This document shows positions 1 to 11,479 of a DNA stretch of 64,000 bases, one piece after another. The DNA is taken from the NCBI RefSeq assembly GCF_021155765.1, contig NC_060112.1, positions 16,554,001 to 16,618,000 of the forward strand. The letters run 5' to 3'. Below the pieces are notes generated by a model. The model was not told the origin of the DNA and did not search any database. It worked only from the letters and a program-made list of their open reading frames with translations. The stretch comes from Diprion similis (lineage: Eukaryota; Arthropoda; Insecta; Hymenoptera; Diprionidae). The translations under genes were made by a program, and so were the position numbers. The stretch's first letter is position 1; the number at the start of each line of letters is the position of its first letter.

Positions 1-632
1 TAATTTTTTTCTTTGCAAATAGTCCGTTGTGTCGAAATTGAGTATTGTAATTACTCGTTTTTTAACTTCAGAAATGAACTTCAATTGAACACTAGTAACA
101 ACAACATACATATTTTAGGTCTTCCCACAAATTTTAAGTTCAATCTACTCAGGCAAATCCCAGAAATGAAATGCCGTTCGGAATCTCTAAAAATTTGCAT
201 ACGGATACTTGGAATCGTGACAAAAAAGCAGCAATACGCGATTCGAGCGCTTGTATTCAAAGCCCCATGTTTTAATCATGAATATTTTTTTTTGCGATTA
301 CCACTGACTTTCATCAACAGAAATGTGATGAGTAATTTTAAAATAAGAATAATTGTTTACATTTTATTAATTGATCATAAACGCCATTCGAATTCCTACA
401 CCATTTCTAGTTGTCAAAGCTTTTTTATTATTAAACCCCTTAATCTACGAAATGGGTTGAGATTGCTGCGGGGATTCGTGTACGGTCTGGTACGGATATG
501 TAATATTGCATGATATTGCAGAAACAGTCTCGTATCTATTCATTTTTATTGGTTTGGATATTTCGGTTATCAAATACACTGATTCCAAACACGTCAGTTC
601 AAGGTTCCTAGTAGGAAAAAGTTTCAAACGGA
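1..632. other. Upstream flank of serpin, no gene recognised
   Basis: AT-rich sequence with a 166-codon open frame on + (13-513) that resembles no family I know and has no signal peptide or domain. It probably holds the promoter and 5' UTR of the serpin that follows. I see no repeat here. Confidence 0.5.
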
Positions 633-3598
633 ATGTGGCGTGAAGATGTGCCGACGATAGTTTCGGCGACACTTCATTTTTTAATAGTCAGTATTTTAAA
701 GTTATCCAGACTCGTATCAGGTCATTATTTCAGTCAGACCCATTTAACCTATCAATTTTCCAGTGAGAGCACACTTAAATACCGAAAAACTTCTCATTCC
801 TATTTCAGCTGTGGAAGCTGTCTTGAGCGTGGCACTTAAGCTTCAAGCAATTGACGACCGTAGCGGGAAGCAACAAAATTTTCTCGTGTCTCCGTTAGCT
901 GTGGCTGGAGCATTAGGCCAGCTGATGCTTGGAGCTAGAGGTGATCTAAAAAAACAAATTGCAATCCTCCTCACTCTTCACGATAGCACGCAGAATAAGT
1001 GAGTATTTTTTATTTCAGTACAGATTTATCGATTTGTTTCGACGTTTATCCTTAATCAGCGACCAAATTTGGTGGATCAAGCTCACAATCTGTTCTTTTT
1101 ATCTATCTATCCCTCCGTTTATATATTTATACTTTCATGCTCGATATCTATATATATGCAGAGATTTTTTTTTTAATTACTGCATTTTGCTTTAACGTCG
1201 TGTTTTTCTAACGAACAAAATTTTCTACTACGTGTAACCAGCGGAATTTGAACAATTTCTTGTTTCTATCTTATATTCTTTATCGTATGTTTACTCCAAT
1301 TATTATTATTTTCTACATTATGTTTATGGATAGTGTTGCTTTTTGATTGTTCAGCACTACGAATAAGTCTGCGGCTGCTGTTGTACAACGTATAGGAAAT
1401 CCTGGGGATCCAAGTTTAGCTAACGGAAGTGTCGCTGTGGATGTGAGTAAATAGTTATTACTGTTCGTTTATTTGATATTAATCCACAATCCTTTAGATA
1501 AAACGTATCTAAGAACAAGTTAAATCAAGCAATGGTTTCCAGTCTATCAAACGAAATTGATGTGATGTAGGTACTGTTGACAGAAATTTATTGGTGTAAT
1601 AAAATCGCCATGCAGACTTTTTACCACCAGATCCAATTTCGGCGGATAATTTTAATCGGCGCTGATTTATGGTCTACAAATACCACAATAATGAGTGTCG
1701 TAAAAAAGACTGCCTCATGCCGCCGGTTTCCTGTCCATAATGATTTAACAAGATACTCAAGTTTTGTTTACTGTCACAGTAGCGCGATATCAATTTCGTT
1801 GGTTTTCCCTAAACGACATGAGGGAAGAACCTGTTTAGAGTCTCTTGCGTCACTCGTACGTGATGTAACTACATCTCATGCGTTCTTCGTGCACTGAATT
1901 TCCTCATGTTTTCGTACTTTTAGTCTCGAGTGGGGTTTTCAGTCAGCGCCAATAACGCCTGGTCTTACGAACCTCAAGTGTTAAAACAGCGCCAATTTGC
2001 TACAAGGAATCAGGATGGTTTACCTGGTCTGGAATTGCATCGCCAACTGGGCAGCTTGATCCATGAGCTTTCAACCGCTCTTCCCCCACCTGGGGTTGTC
2101 CCATCGTTGACCAACCGGTCCTACTTGCATACTAGCAGTGCATTTTTCGTCGCCGACAACATGAATCTGAATGATGTTTTCGCTCGTGGCATCGGAGATT
2201 TTTACCACTCGAAAGTTATGCCACTTGATTTCAGGTACGTCGCAGAAATTAACTATTGGTATTTATGATGTGGTATAAGATTGGCAATGATCTTAAGGAA
2301 GGTGAATTTTCAATGACAAATCTGGCAGAGGATTATAATTGTCCACTTTTGCAGTAATTACTTGATGTTATCATAGGAATGATCCTGTCGGTGCTCAGAA
2401 AACAGTCAACGAATGGGGATCGCTGCAAACCGGAGGTTTCGTTGATCGCTTTCTAGCACTTCCGCCCCCAATGGACACAGCGGTAATTCAAGCTGTAACC
2501 GTTCACTTCCGCGGTGCCTGGGAAACGCCTTTCATACGCGGCGGAACGATTCCCGGATTCTTCAAGGTAACAAGGTTATCTCGACCGATATCGAAGCATG
2601 CCACTCGCGTATGCCTTTGAAAGCGATACTGAATTCTAAGTTATTGTCATACAGACGTCAGAGAACACCACAGTCCCTGTGAACATGATGAGGGGTACAT
2701 TCGAGGAGACGATCTACGTCGAAGACAATACTTTGGGTCTTCGCATGATGGTGCTGCCTTACTCCAAATACGAATGCGCCATGTACGTGATCCTCCCAAC
2801 CGAGTCGAACCCCCTGAAGTACAACGTCAGTCACCTGATCACTCAACTGACGAGCAAAAACTTGGTGGACTTTATTGCAATGGTAAGTATTTCAAATTTC
2901 ACTAGCAAGGTGCTATCTCGAATTCGGTTGATCGACGTATGTTTCATTATCAGGGAAAAAAACGGACCGTGAACGTTATGTTCCCCAAGCTCTCTCTGAC
3001 TGCATCACTGAACTTGGCATCAGCCTTGGAGGAGCATGCTGCCTTTCTGAACAAAGAGAAGGCTGAAGCCCAAGCGGCAAAGGAAGGAAACTTAAACCCT
3101 CCGTCACCTACTACGAATCAAACCACAACTTCTGGGGTGAATATTGGTGTTAACTCTCGAATTAACACGAATGCATCAGTGAATCCGATACCCGATGATG
3201 TGCAACGAGTCGTACCGTTGGAAGAATCGCAGCCTGCGTCAACATCAGAATCGAGTCCAGTTCCTGCAAGTGAGGGCACTGAGGAAATTCGCATAACGTC
3301 AAGAAGTGGAGAAGCTTCCTCGGATCCCAACGCGTCCAAAATACCCTTACCCAAGGCTCCGTTGATCCTCGCCGGGGCGGCGGAAGACTCCAGGTTCCGG
3401 ATATCGGAGATTATTCAACAGATAGCACTTGAGGTCAACGAGGCCGGAACGGAAGCAGCCGCCATTGTTGGAACGACGATAAACTACAGCGGTGGCGTGA
3501 AGAATTTCAAAGTGAACAGACCTTTCCTGTTCTTCGTTCGCCACGAGGAAACCCACGCAATTCTATTCTGGGGAACCATCGTCGATCCTACCGCGTGA
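633..3598 (+). CDS. Secreted serpin with long insertion (serine protease inhibitor, Spn28Dc-like)
   Basis: A serpin traps serine proteases by presenting a reactive loop; in insect haemolymph such proteins restrain melanisation and immune cascades. Exons I can place: 633-720 (tentative), 809-998, 1355-1442, 1924-2234, 2377-2566, 2655-2882 and 2954-3598. All phases close, giving about 579 aa. The tentative first exon encodes a hydrophobic stretch like a signal peptide; its donor is weak, and an alternative acceptor at 764 would add 15 residues. Serpin landmarks: FLVSPLAVAGALGQLMLGARG early on, AVTVHFRGAWETPF in the middle, and the hinge GTEAAA (residues 530-535) followed by NRPFLFFVRHEETHAILFWG. 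Counting 15 residues from hinge Gly530, and also back from NRPF, both give P1 = Ser544 and P1' = Gly545. The Thr/Ala-rich hinge suggests an inhibitory serpin. About 115 Ser/Pro/Asn-rich residues (roughly 395-510) sit just before the hinge, making the protein much longer than the usual 380-420 aa. The match to Drosophila Spn28Dc is inferred from that long insertion. Confidence 0.92.
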
Positions 3599-4779
3599 TC
3601 AATATATTCGCCAATTTTATACCTCGATTAATTTTTATCTACATATTCATTCTGCGGCTCTATCATTTAGAAGAACCGGTTTTGCAGATCAATAATTGCT
3701 ATCTAGCAGTTAATATACTGCTGTTTAGTATCAGTTTCTTTACATTCATCTCCACGAACGTGACTATAGTTACCCGTGATAGTGGTAACGATGTATAAAG
3801 CCGATCTATGACACATTCAAGAACAAAATGATAAACTGGATACGTAATCTCTTTATTTGTCTCGTTTTTACCGAAAATCGGCAACCTTTGTGAGAACGTA
3901 GGGCTGTACGTATAGGTTATTCGATTCACTTGCACCCTATCGATGTCGGCGCGACTTTTTGTTGCGTGCTGCTGCATAGTCAAGGCTAGTGAACCGTAAA
4001 ATGCAAAGCAATTGACCAACGGTGTGCACTATACCTTGGGTATCAATGTATACAGATATAGCGAGCCGTGTATCGGTTAGACACAGACGTTTAAGTGCAG
4101 GTCGAGGCGTGGAGGAAGACCTGAGGCAATCTGGCAATATAACAATCGGGCCAGCGTGGCCGACGCAATTTCCTCCGTGAATGCGTCCCACTGGAACCAT
4201 CGGATCCGTATCTATTTTATAGATAAGCCTATTTCATTCGCGCCTCATTCTTGCGCTAGGTGAGGCAATTCGTCGAAGAATCAACGATTGCAAAATTTGG
4301 CGGGTCCCGTAGCTGCTCCGCACTATTTTCTCATAAAAAATGTACCGAAATACTGCACAGTTTTCCCTTACTCTTTGCTTTTTGTGTTGCTGCTCACTAA
4401 GCTTCACGGTTTCTTTACTGGAAGTTTGTTTTTAGTACTTAATTTGCACAACGTGTTTTTACAGAACAGTTATGCAAGTTATTAAACCGCCTCTCCGTTT
4501 TTTTGTTCAATTCTTTTGAATGTTTTTATCGTTCACGGAAGTATTACAATGCTAACCGGGCTGGTATTGAGCCTCAATAGATGTACCAGTTGGATTTAAT
4601 GTAATGGACTGGAATCGTTGGATGAAATTGTTCGTACGTATGTCGCAGGTGCAGCTTATTATAGAAGCAAAGTCTTGAATTGCGGAAACACGTTAAGCAC
4701 TTCGCTCTACGAGTCAATAAAGGATTTTTATTGCAATTTTTATTAGAAAAAAATGTATATACAGATAGTAATCTTGTGA
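3599..4779. other. Intergenic region between convergent serpin and CPAP1 genes
   Basis: Holds the 3' UTRs of two genes that point toward each other. Short open frames on both strands (for example 3937-4200 and 4288-4485) match nothing and are probably chance. I see no repeat or RNA gene. Confidence 0.6.
4727..4744 (-). terminator. Poly(A) signals for the CPAP1 gene
   Basis: Two AATAAA hexamers on the minus strand (4739-4744 and 4727-4732) lie 35 to 55 nt past the CPAP1 stop codon at 4780-4782, at a plausible distance for 3' end formation. Confidence 0.55.
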
Positions 4780-7700
4780 TTAACACGCCACGTTGAACCA
4801 CCAGTCGCACACTTGCAGATGCTCGCTGAAAAGGGTTCCGTTCGGACACATCATGGGCACTCCGGTCTTTTCTCCGTAACACACGTAGAATATCTAGAAT
4901 AATCGAGAAAACGGTTAGTCAATGACCACAGTCTGTACCGGTAAAAAGAAAATGATGATTGCAAAAACGTTACTTCTAATTCTTCACACTTTTACTATCC
5001 GTAACAAACTGTAGTCGTCACGGCTAACGGACCTGACAATGACAGCGTGTGAAACGAATTCTGGGCCCTCGTTTCGGCTGTCCACACGTCAGTGTCTCAG
5101 TGGGTTATAGTTACTCATTAAATTTTGCATAAACGTGAGCAGTGAATGTTACAATAGTTAGAATGACTTTTGTAAAGAGGAATCTCAGGCCTTGGAATTT
5201 TTTTTTCTGACTTGCATTGGTGAACAGCGGTAATAGTCTTCAAATACAGGTTACCTTCGGCAAGTATGTGATCTATGAGTCTATCTTCATTGCACCAACC
5301 AAAATATTGAGCACATCTTGATGAAACTACAATGTGTTCATTGATGTGCAAATAATGAGGTACGAATTAAACCCGCAACGCGTTGTGGTCGCCAATTGTA
5401 TGAACTTATTCATTATGTGCCTCGACAAAGAATCATAAGGCGAGACAATCAACTCGTGCGAGTTATTGTAAATGTTTTATAGAGTCACAGCGGGAATTCA
5501 TATAGGTATACGATGTATTGTCTGATCGATTGTTGAGCTTTTTCAATAATGTCCAACACGTCCAGCGATGATAATTAGTTTTACCGAAAAATGTTTACGT
5601 AAGACTGAAACTTTCGGAATTATTATAAGTTCGTGTTGCGGTTCAGCACTCGGGCGTCAAATTTTCTTCTAACATTTTTATTTCGTCACGTCGTTTTGAT
5701 TACCTGACATCTGGATGCACGGTCGGCGAGATAGATGTGCGTTCCAGGACCGACCGGACAGACAAACCTGCTGGATGGATACCGGAGATGATTGTGTTCG
5801 TGGTGTTGGTGAACGGGATAATCTTGACCGGCGATACCAGGAATCGCGTCAACTTTCCACGCCGTATCTGCGTTGCACAAAATATTACGTTGGTCGTAAT
5901 GAGTTCAGTAAATGGAGCGAATGAGGAAAAACTTTAGATGAAAAAATTGACACTGATAAAATGTAAAGTAGTTCAACTTTGCGTAACTCGCTTATCGGTC
6001 GAAACACAACTCTTCGGATTTTGATTGTACTTATCTGGCACATATTTTACGTACGATCTCGATACGGCTTTGTATTTCGTTTATACCAACCAGAAAGTGA
6101 ATGCCAGAATCCCCGCTCAATTGGTGTTGATACTGAACAGAATTGCATATCAATTGGTACAATAGTCTGATACCTACCAACAAACTTGTAGTGGTTTACG
6201 GTTTGAACCGGACGTCTTCCCCAATGATACCCGCTTTCTTCGGATGCAAGGATGTCTTTCTTCTTCGAAATTTCATTTTCATTCACCTTCTGATTATATC
6301 CATCAGATCCGCGTGTTTTAGATGCAAACTCAACCGTGGCATTAGGATTCAACCTTATTTTCAAAGGTTCGGACGCGGTACTACCCCAGTACGGCGGAAA
6401 CTTGGTGTCAGTTTTCCGAGATGAATCCGACGGATATTCCTGACGATTACCAAAAGTCTCCTTCCTTTTTTGCGGGACAAAGAAACGTCCGATGTCATTT
6501 TCGTCTGACCCGTGTCGTGCTGATGAATTCTTCATCCCATCTCTGAGAGAATACGACGAAATGGATTCGTGGCTCTTCGAACGGCCGAAACTGGTATTGT
6601 CCGGAAGTTCCGTCGTCGCGACGTCGTTCTTCTTAGTTGGTGACGGAAGCTGGGCCGGTTTATCGTTGTCAAAATCGAACTCGGGAGTGTACGATTTGTA
6701 CGGTGGTAACAGCACGGAAGATGGCGTCGAATATCTTCCTGATGGCCTTGAGGGCAGTCGAACATTTCTACGTGGAAAGTCTGAAGGGCCGTTGTCCGAT
6801 CTGGGGCGCAGTTCGGCTGCCATTATCGGCGAACCAAATGTTCGAGGCTTTTCCGACTGTTCATTTTTCCGCGATCTTTTACCGTTCAAAACTTTGTCAG
6901 CGTTCTGTAGTGCGATTGCCAGTGACTTGATACGCTCTTCGTTCGACGCTAGTGTCCGATTAGGCAAGATTTTGGCAAGCAATGGATCTCGGTAACGACT
7001 ACTGGTTTTGTTGTTAGTCACTTTTGCAGTTACTGTTGTGCCTTGTCTTGCCAGAGATTCCACTGTCAGAAATTGGGTGATTCCTGAAATGTCGAGCGGA
7101 GAATTTAATCGTGCAATTATAAAAGTGTTGCCTTGGAAGATGCAGGATTGTTGAACGTATAAGACATACAAGGGATTGTATCGACATGGTATTAATAAAT
7201 TCGTTCAATCCAAATATTCTACTTTGAAAATTATTGGAAACATCAATAACCAGGCCAGCTGTGATTTGGTGGTTCCTTGAAAAGTAATAATCGAATAAGA
7301 ACTTTCGAAAATTAAGTTTGAGCGATATCATTTGATCAAGGGCAAACAGGCGCTGAAGAAGAACCTATATGCATATTCGTGAATGCGAACGAAGTAGAAC
7401 AATGCGAACCTTCAAGATCGATATCTTAAATTTATAAACAGAACCGTCCAGTACAGGTACTATCCTCATTTGCATGAATGAATTGTGCTAAACTATCTTA
7501 CATAATCATTGCGTGAAATTTTAATCACACTGTGTAACATCGTGGAAAAGTATTCAAATTCTTTCGTATAAAACTACCGTATATTTCTAAACAGATTGTT
7601 CGGACATGAAACAGTTCATGTAACCAGTTAATGTCAAGTTGCAAAACAATGACCCATATGCAAACTTGGTTCCCATGCCGCGATAATATCCTGTTAGAAA

Positions 7701-8544
7701 AATGCGTGATATTTTTCGGTTACTTTACAAATGTATTCAAGTGCATGGAATAGACTCTCAATGCATTACCACTGACTACTAAACTGAAGGATTGAATGAA
7801 AATCCACAGGATTAATTGAATCCACCATAATGATAGTAGTGAAAACTGATACAACGATGTTGAAACTGTTTCTCCTTCGTGAAAGGTTAAAGCGATGGAT
7901 ACTACAATTATTATATGATGAGTAGATTGCCTTTAAAGCGATTCTTGGCATTGGCAACATAGATGGGTGGAAATATGGAATGGCGTTGAACGAAAACAAG
8001 AGAATTGGCTTTTTTTGTTTACAACGAAATGACTTTCGGAAGTAGATGAAGGTCCGATTACATTATGTCTTACATCCGTCTAGTTTCTATGCTACGAATG
8101 TGTCTGTTATTTTCAAAGCACTCGTGAACTATTGCTGAACAATTGTTGTTTAAAATTCGGACAATGCTACTTACACACGGTACACATCTAAGCGATATCA
8201 CAAGCCTAAATTATTTTACATCAACTATTTAAAATTCAAATATTCTACAGACTCTTTAAACGTTATTTCCTCAAATGTTCTTCAATAATGATTTAAGATC
8301 AATTACGACGAATAAATTTAACAATATCCTGTCAATATTACACTTAACAACTGCACGCTATCCTGTGTACAATTCACTTCCTCCTGAGTTTCGGGAATAT
8401 GGATTCTACACATGTCACACCTAATTAAATCATACCAAAATTCAATGTCAAGGCTAGTTTATGGTGGTAGTATTACGTTAAGTGCAGAATCTACGATTAA
8501 TCCAACTCACCCAAGAACAGGATAGGCCTCAGCATCGTCCGCAT
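4780..8544 (-). CDS. Cuticular protein analogous to peritrophin, single chitin-binding domain (CPAP1)
   Basis: A secreted protein that should bind chitin in the cuticle. Four coding exons on the minus strand: 8544-8511, 7083-6178, 5867-5704 and 4893-4780. They join in phase to 405 aa. The first exon encodes only 11 residues plus one base (MRTMLRPILFL) behind a GCCACC context, and completes a signal peptide with exon 2. Residues 32-313 are low-complexity, rich in Ser, Pro, Arg and Asn, with no domain I recognise. The C-terminus is one peritrophin-A (CBM14/ChtBD2) domain with six cysteines: C350, C367, C373, C384, C397, C405, spaced 16-5-10-12-7. It includes MCPNGTLF and QVCDWWFNVAC, and the last cysteine is the last residue. 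The lead-in IPGIAGQDYPVH is typical of the CPAP1 class in insects. The exact CPAP1 subgroup cannot be decided by eye. Confidence 0.9.
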
Positions 8545-11479
8545 GGTGGCCCTCGTGTTCGGAGGAACTCTGTCTGCTGTTTCGCACGCCGAGTTGCTTG
8601 ATACTGTTCTATGCGAGGGCTGTTCCTCAGAAGGTAAGCTATTACTCCAGGATCTGGAGAGGGGCGTCTATCTCTGTGAGGCGACGTTCAGATACAGAAA
8701 TCAGGGAAAGTCACAGTGTGCGGCGTCACGCGAGCACCTTTACGTGCCCACAGAAACGCTTAAGGAGCAAAGTGTTGCAGAAGCTATACGAACAATTTTT
8801 TCTTGTTGACGAGAAATCTGTACTACCAAGCTTGTTGCGAAATTATTGAAAATCTACGCTTCAGATTATTAACTGCCAATAGGGAAAGAATTTAGATCGT
8901 CGATGTTGCAAAGAAATATCAAAAAACTTGAGTGGTCGATCTAAATGTTGAATAATTACCGTGGTAATTAATACAATAAATGTGACACATGGTTTTAACC
9001 AGTATTTTAATACATTCTGCGAATAATTATTCGTTAAATGACAATGGTCGATGATAGTTGAAAAGTAGAATTATGTTGGTAGTATTAAGAAGTCGTAATC
9101 ATGATCGTATCCTTCAATTCGTTTTCTCATGATATCATTTTCCAAATGACGCTGAACTTCGTGCCCTGCAATCTCTAGCGTCAAGTAAAAAAGGTCACGC
9201 TTTGAAATATCCGTTTAAAGTAAGTGACAAATTCCAGGGATCGCTGACATTTAGCCCCAAGAGTTCACTGCGCCATTGCAAAGGCTGGTTTATTCAGTAT
9301 ACCTTTGCCTGGAGAAATTTTTGATTACGGCTTTTTATTTTGTTATACGTATTCTTTCTCTCTTCAGGAAAACCGGAAATACCCTTTCACCTTTGCTCGT
9401 TTTATCCGGTGATTGTATAGAACTTTTAGAATCTGCGAACCAATTACCATACCCGCAAGATATGACTCATTTCTGCAACAGAGATTTTAAATTTACTTTC
9501 CCTGAGAATCATTTAAACCAAGTAGTGACATTGAAGAGCGTGTTTCGAACGTTAGGTACATAGTTTAACACCGTGAGTAGTTCTGTTGTTACTCAAATAT
9601 AATGTGCATAATTCTTTTTTCTGATGTCGATAATTATATGTTCATGCCGTGATGCGTAGGTCTGATAAGTTTCCGTTGCATCCTTGACCACTGAGGCAAA
9701 TACAGTTTTCATATTTTTTGCGCTGGTTAGAATCTTGAAACCGTGCCGTGATTCTTGCGAAACTGTGGGAAACTGAACACCTACGCTTTGTATTGCACTT
9801 GACACATGACCAGCAAAACTCACCAGTACATTGCGAAAATGGGTCTGAAATCGTTCAACTCAGACCTCGTGAAAGATATCACATGTCACGATAACATCAG
9901 ATGGGCACGATATAGCGTGCTTGATTAATACACGTTTAATTTATGCCTCCGTTCACTGAAATTCGGTGGGCACGCGCTTCACTATTGCAAGGGGAAATAG
10001 CACTGAGAATAATATTTGACCCTTGTTTCCGCTTGCATCACGTACGCTGTAACGTTGGGCAAATAAAACCTAACCAAGATTTCTAAGTCTAAACTTGAAC
10101 AGTTTCTAGACATTTTTCACAAGGAAGACGTAAGTAGGATATCGTAAGGTGCAAATAAAATATTCTGTTTAGAATTAGCCGTGTACTGATTTAACGACTT
10201 ATTCTTTCTAATGACTTATCGTACCTTGAATCAGTTTACATTCACATGCATCCCTCAAAAAAACAAATATTATAGTCACATTTGAAATTTTTGTTGGAAG
10301 TAACAAAACCAGATTGATTATGTGATTATGCTTAAGATGGATTTAAGTATTTAGGTATTCCATGACCTTTTCAAAACTTACAATTTAAAAATTCACTTAA
10401 TACGTAACAAGATAAATGAGCTTTAAATTCTTATATTGCATTCTTTTTACGTTTAACTTCAGCTCTTCGGCTGCAACGGATGGATGGATCACGGACAACG
10501 ATATGAAACATGCGTGTATGAAGACACTTTCATGGTAGGCTCTATCGGCGAACCCTAATCTACGAAATAATACCTCCGTCGAAACACGTGTAAGTGTATG
10601 TAGGTCTCGCATTCATTACTTCGTTTCGACCTCTGTTTGAGCCTTGAAACAACGGACGATAACTATCGGCTGTTTTCACGAGTTTCCCTTGAAACACACC
10701 AACTAAGCAAGCATCTTAACTGCAGCAGATCTCAAGCGTGAAGAGGGGTTTTCATTCATAACGAATTTAACGACGTCCGTCTATGAATTTTGCGGAGGCA
10801 CATTTCATTTTACGAGTGGCCCTGCTGCTGCAATACTGGCCAAAATATCATCGTAATATTCACAGTACGGAACAGTAGGTATGACGTAATAAATTATCGT
10901 GTTCAAGCGATGCACGCGTCGTTTTTAATATACCCGTGCTTCTGAATATTTTTAGAGAAAATTGTAAATTTACTTTTGCGATAAACTAACCAGACTTCAT
11001 AATGTACCAAGAGGGCGCGCTTCATTCATATTATGTTTAAATGAGAAAATGGTTTTTTGTCCTTTTTGTCATTTTTAACGCGTGGATTTCTTAAGGCTTT
11101 GACGAAAAATCGAGTCTTACACACCAAACTACATTGTTTTAGAACTTACCTCTCTTCTGCAATGAGAAAGAGAGTCGTTGTATTAATTATCGCAGATATT
11201 GCAAGTTGATATGTCATTGCCAACCTCCTATAATTTTCAGATGGGACTATTATGTATTACTATAATGAATCTTTATGATTTTGGACCCAATCGATACGGT
11301 TCTTTCTATAAACTTTAAACTTTGAGCAAAATTGGTTTAGTTATTGATGAGGCATTAGATATTACCGTCGAAATTACACCGTTTCAAAATAATTCCAATA
11401 CAGTCTTTGTATTCGGTCCCGCTTCCAACAAGATTTTTACTTTTATTTCTTTAAGAACAGTATACTCTATATCAATGAT
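8545..11479. other. Intergenic region between CPAP1 and CHK kinase genes, no gene recognised
   Basis: Upstream of CPAP1 on its left edge and downstream of the kinase gene on its right. Small open frames (8543-8809, 9276-9563 on +; 9593-9823, 10397-10612 on -) lack recognisable domains or a convincing exon structure. The first overlaps the CPAP1 start exon on the opposite strand and is probably its shadow. Confidence 0.55.
11442..11447 (-). terminator. Poly(A) signal for the CHK kinase gene
   Basis: An AATAAA on the minus strand 33 nt beyond the kinase stop codon. Confidence 0.5.

Noticed and set aside
6492..6995. 167-codon plus-strand open frame
   Set aside because: Lies antisense to the long second CPAP1 exon and mirrors its codon pattern; it is a shadow frame.
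8543..8809. 88-codon plus frame beginning with a hydrophobic stretch
   Set aside because: Its start is the reverse complement of the CPAP1 start exon and nothing downstream supports a gene.
9276..9563. 95-codon plus frame
   Set aside because: No recognisable domain, no convincing splice or promoter context; kept as unassigned intergenic sequence.
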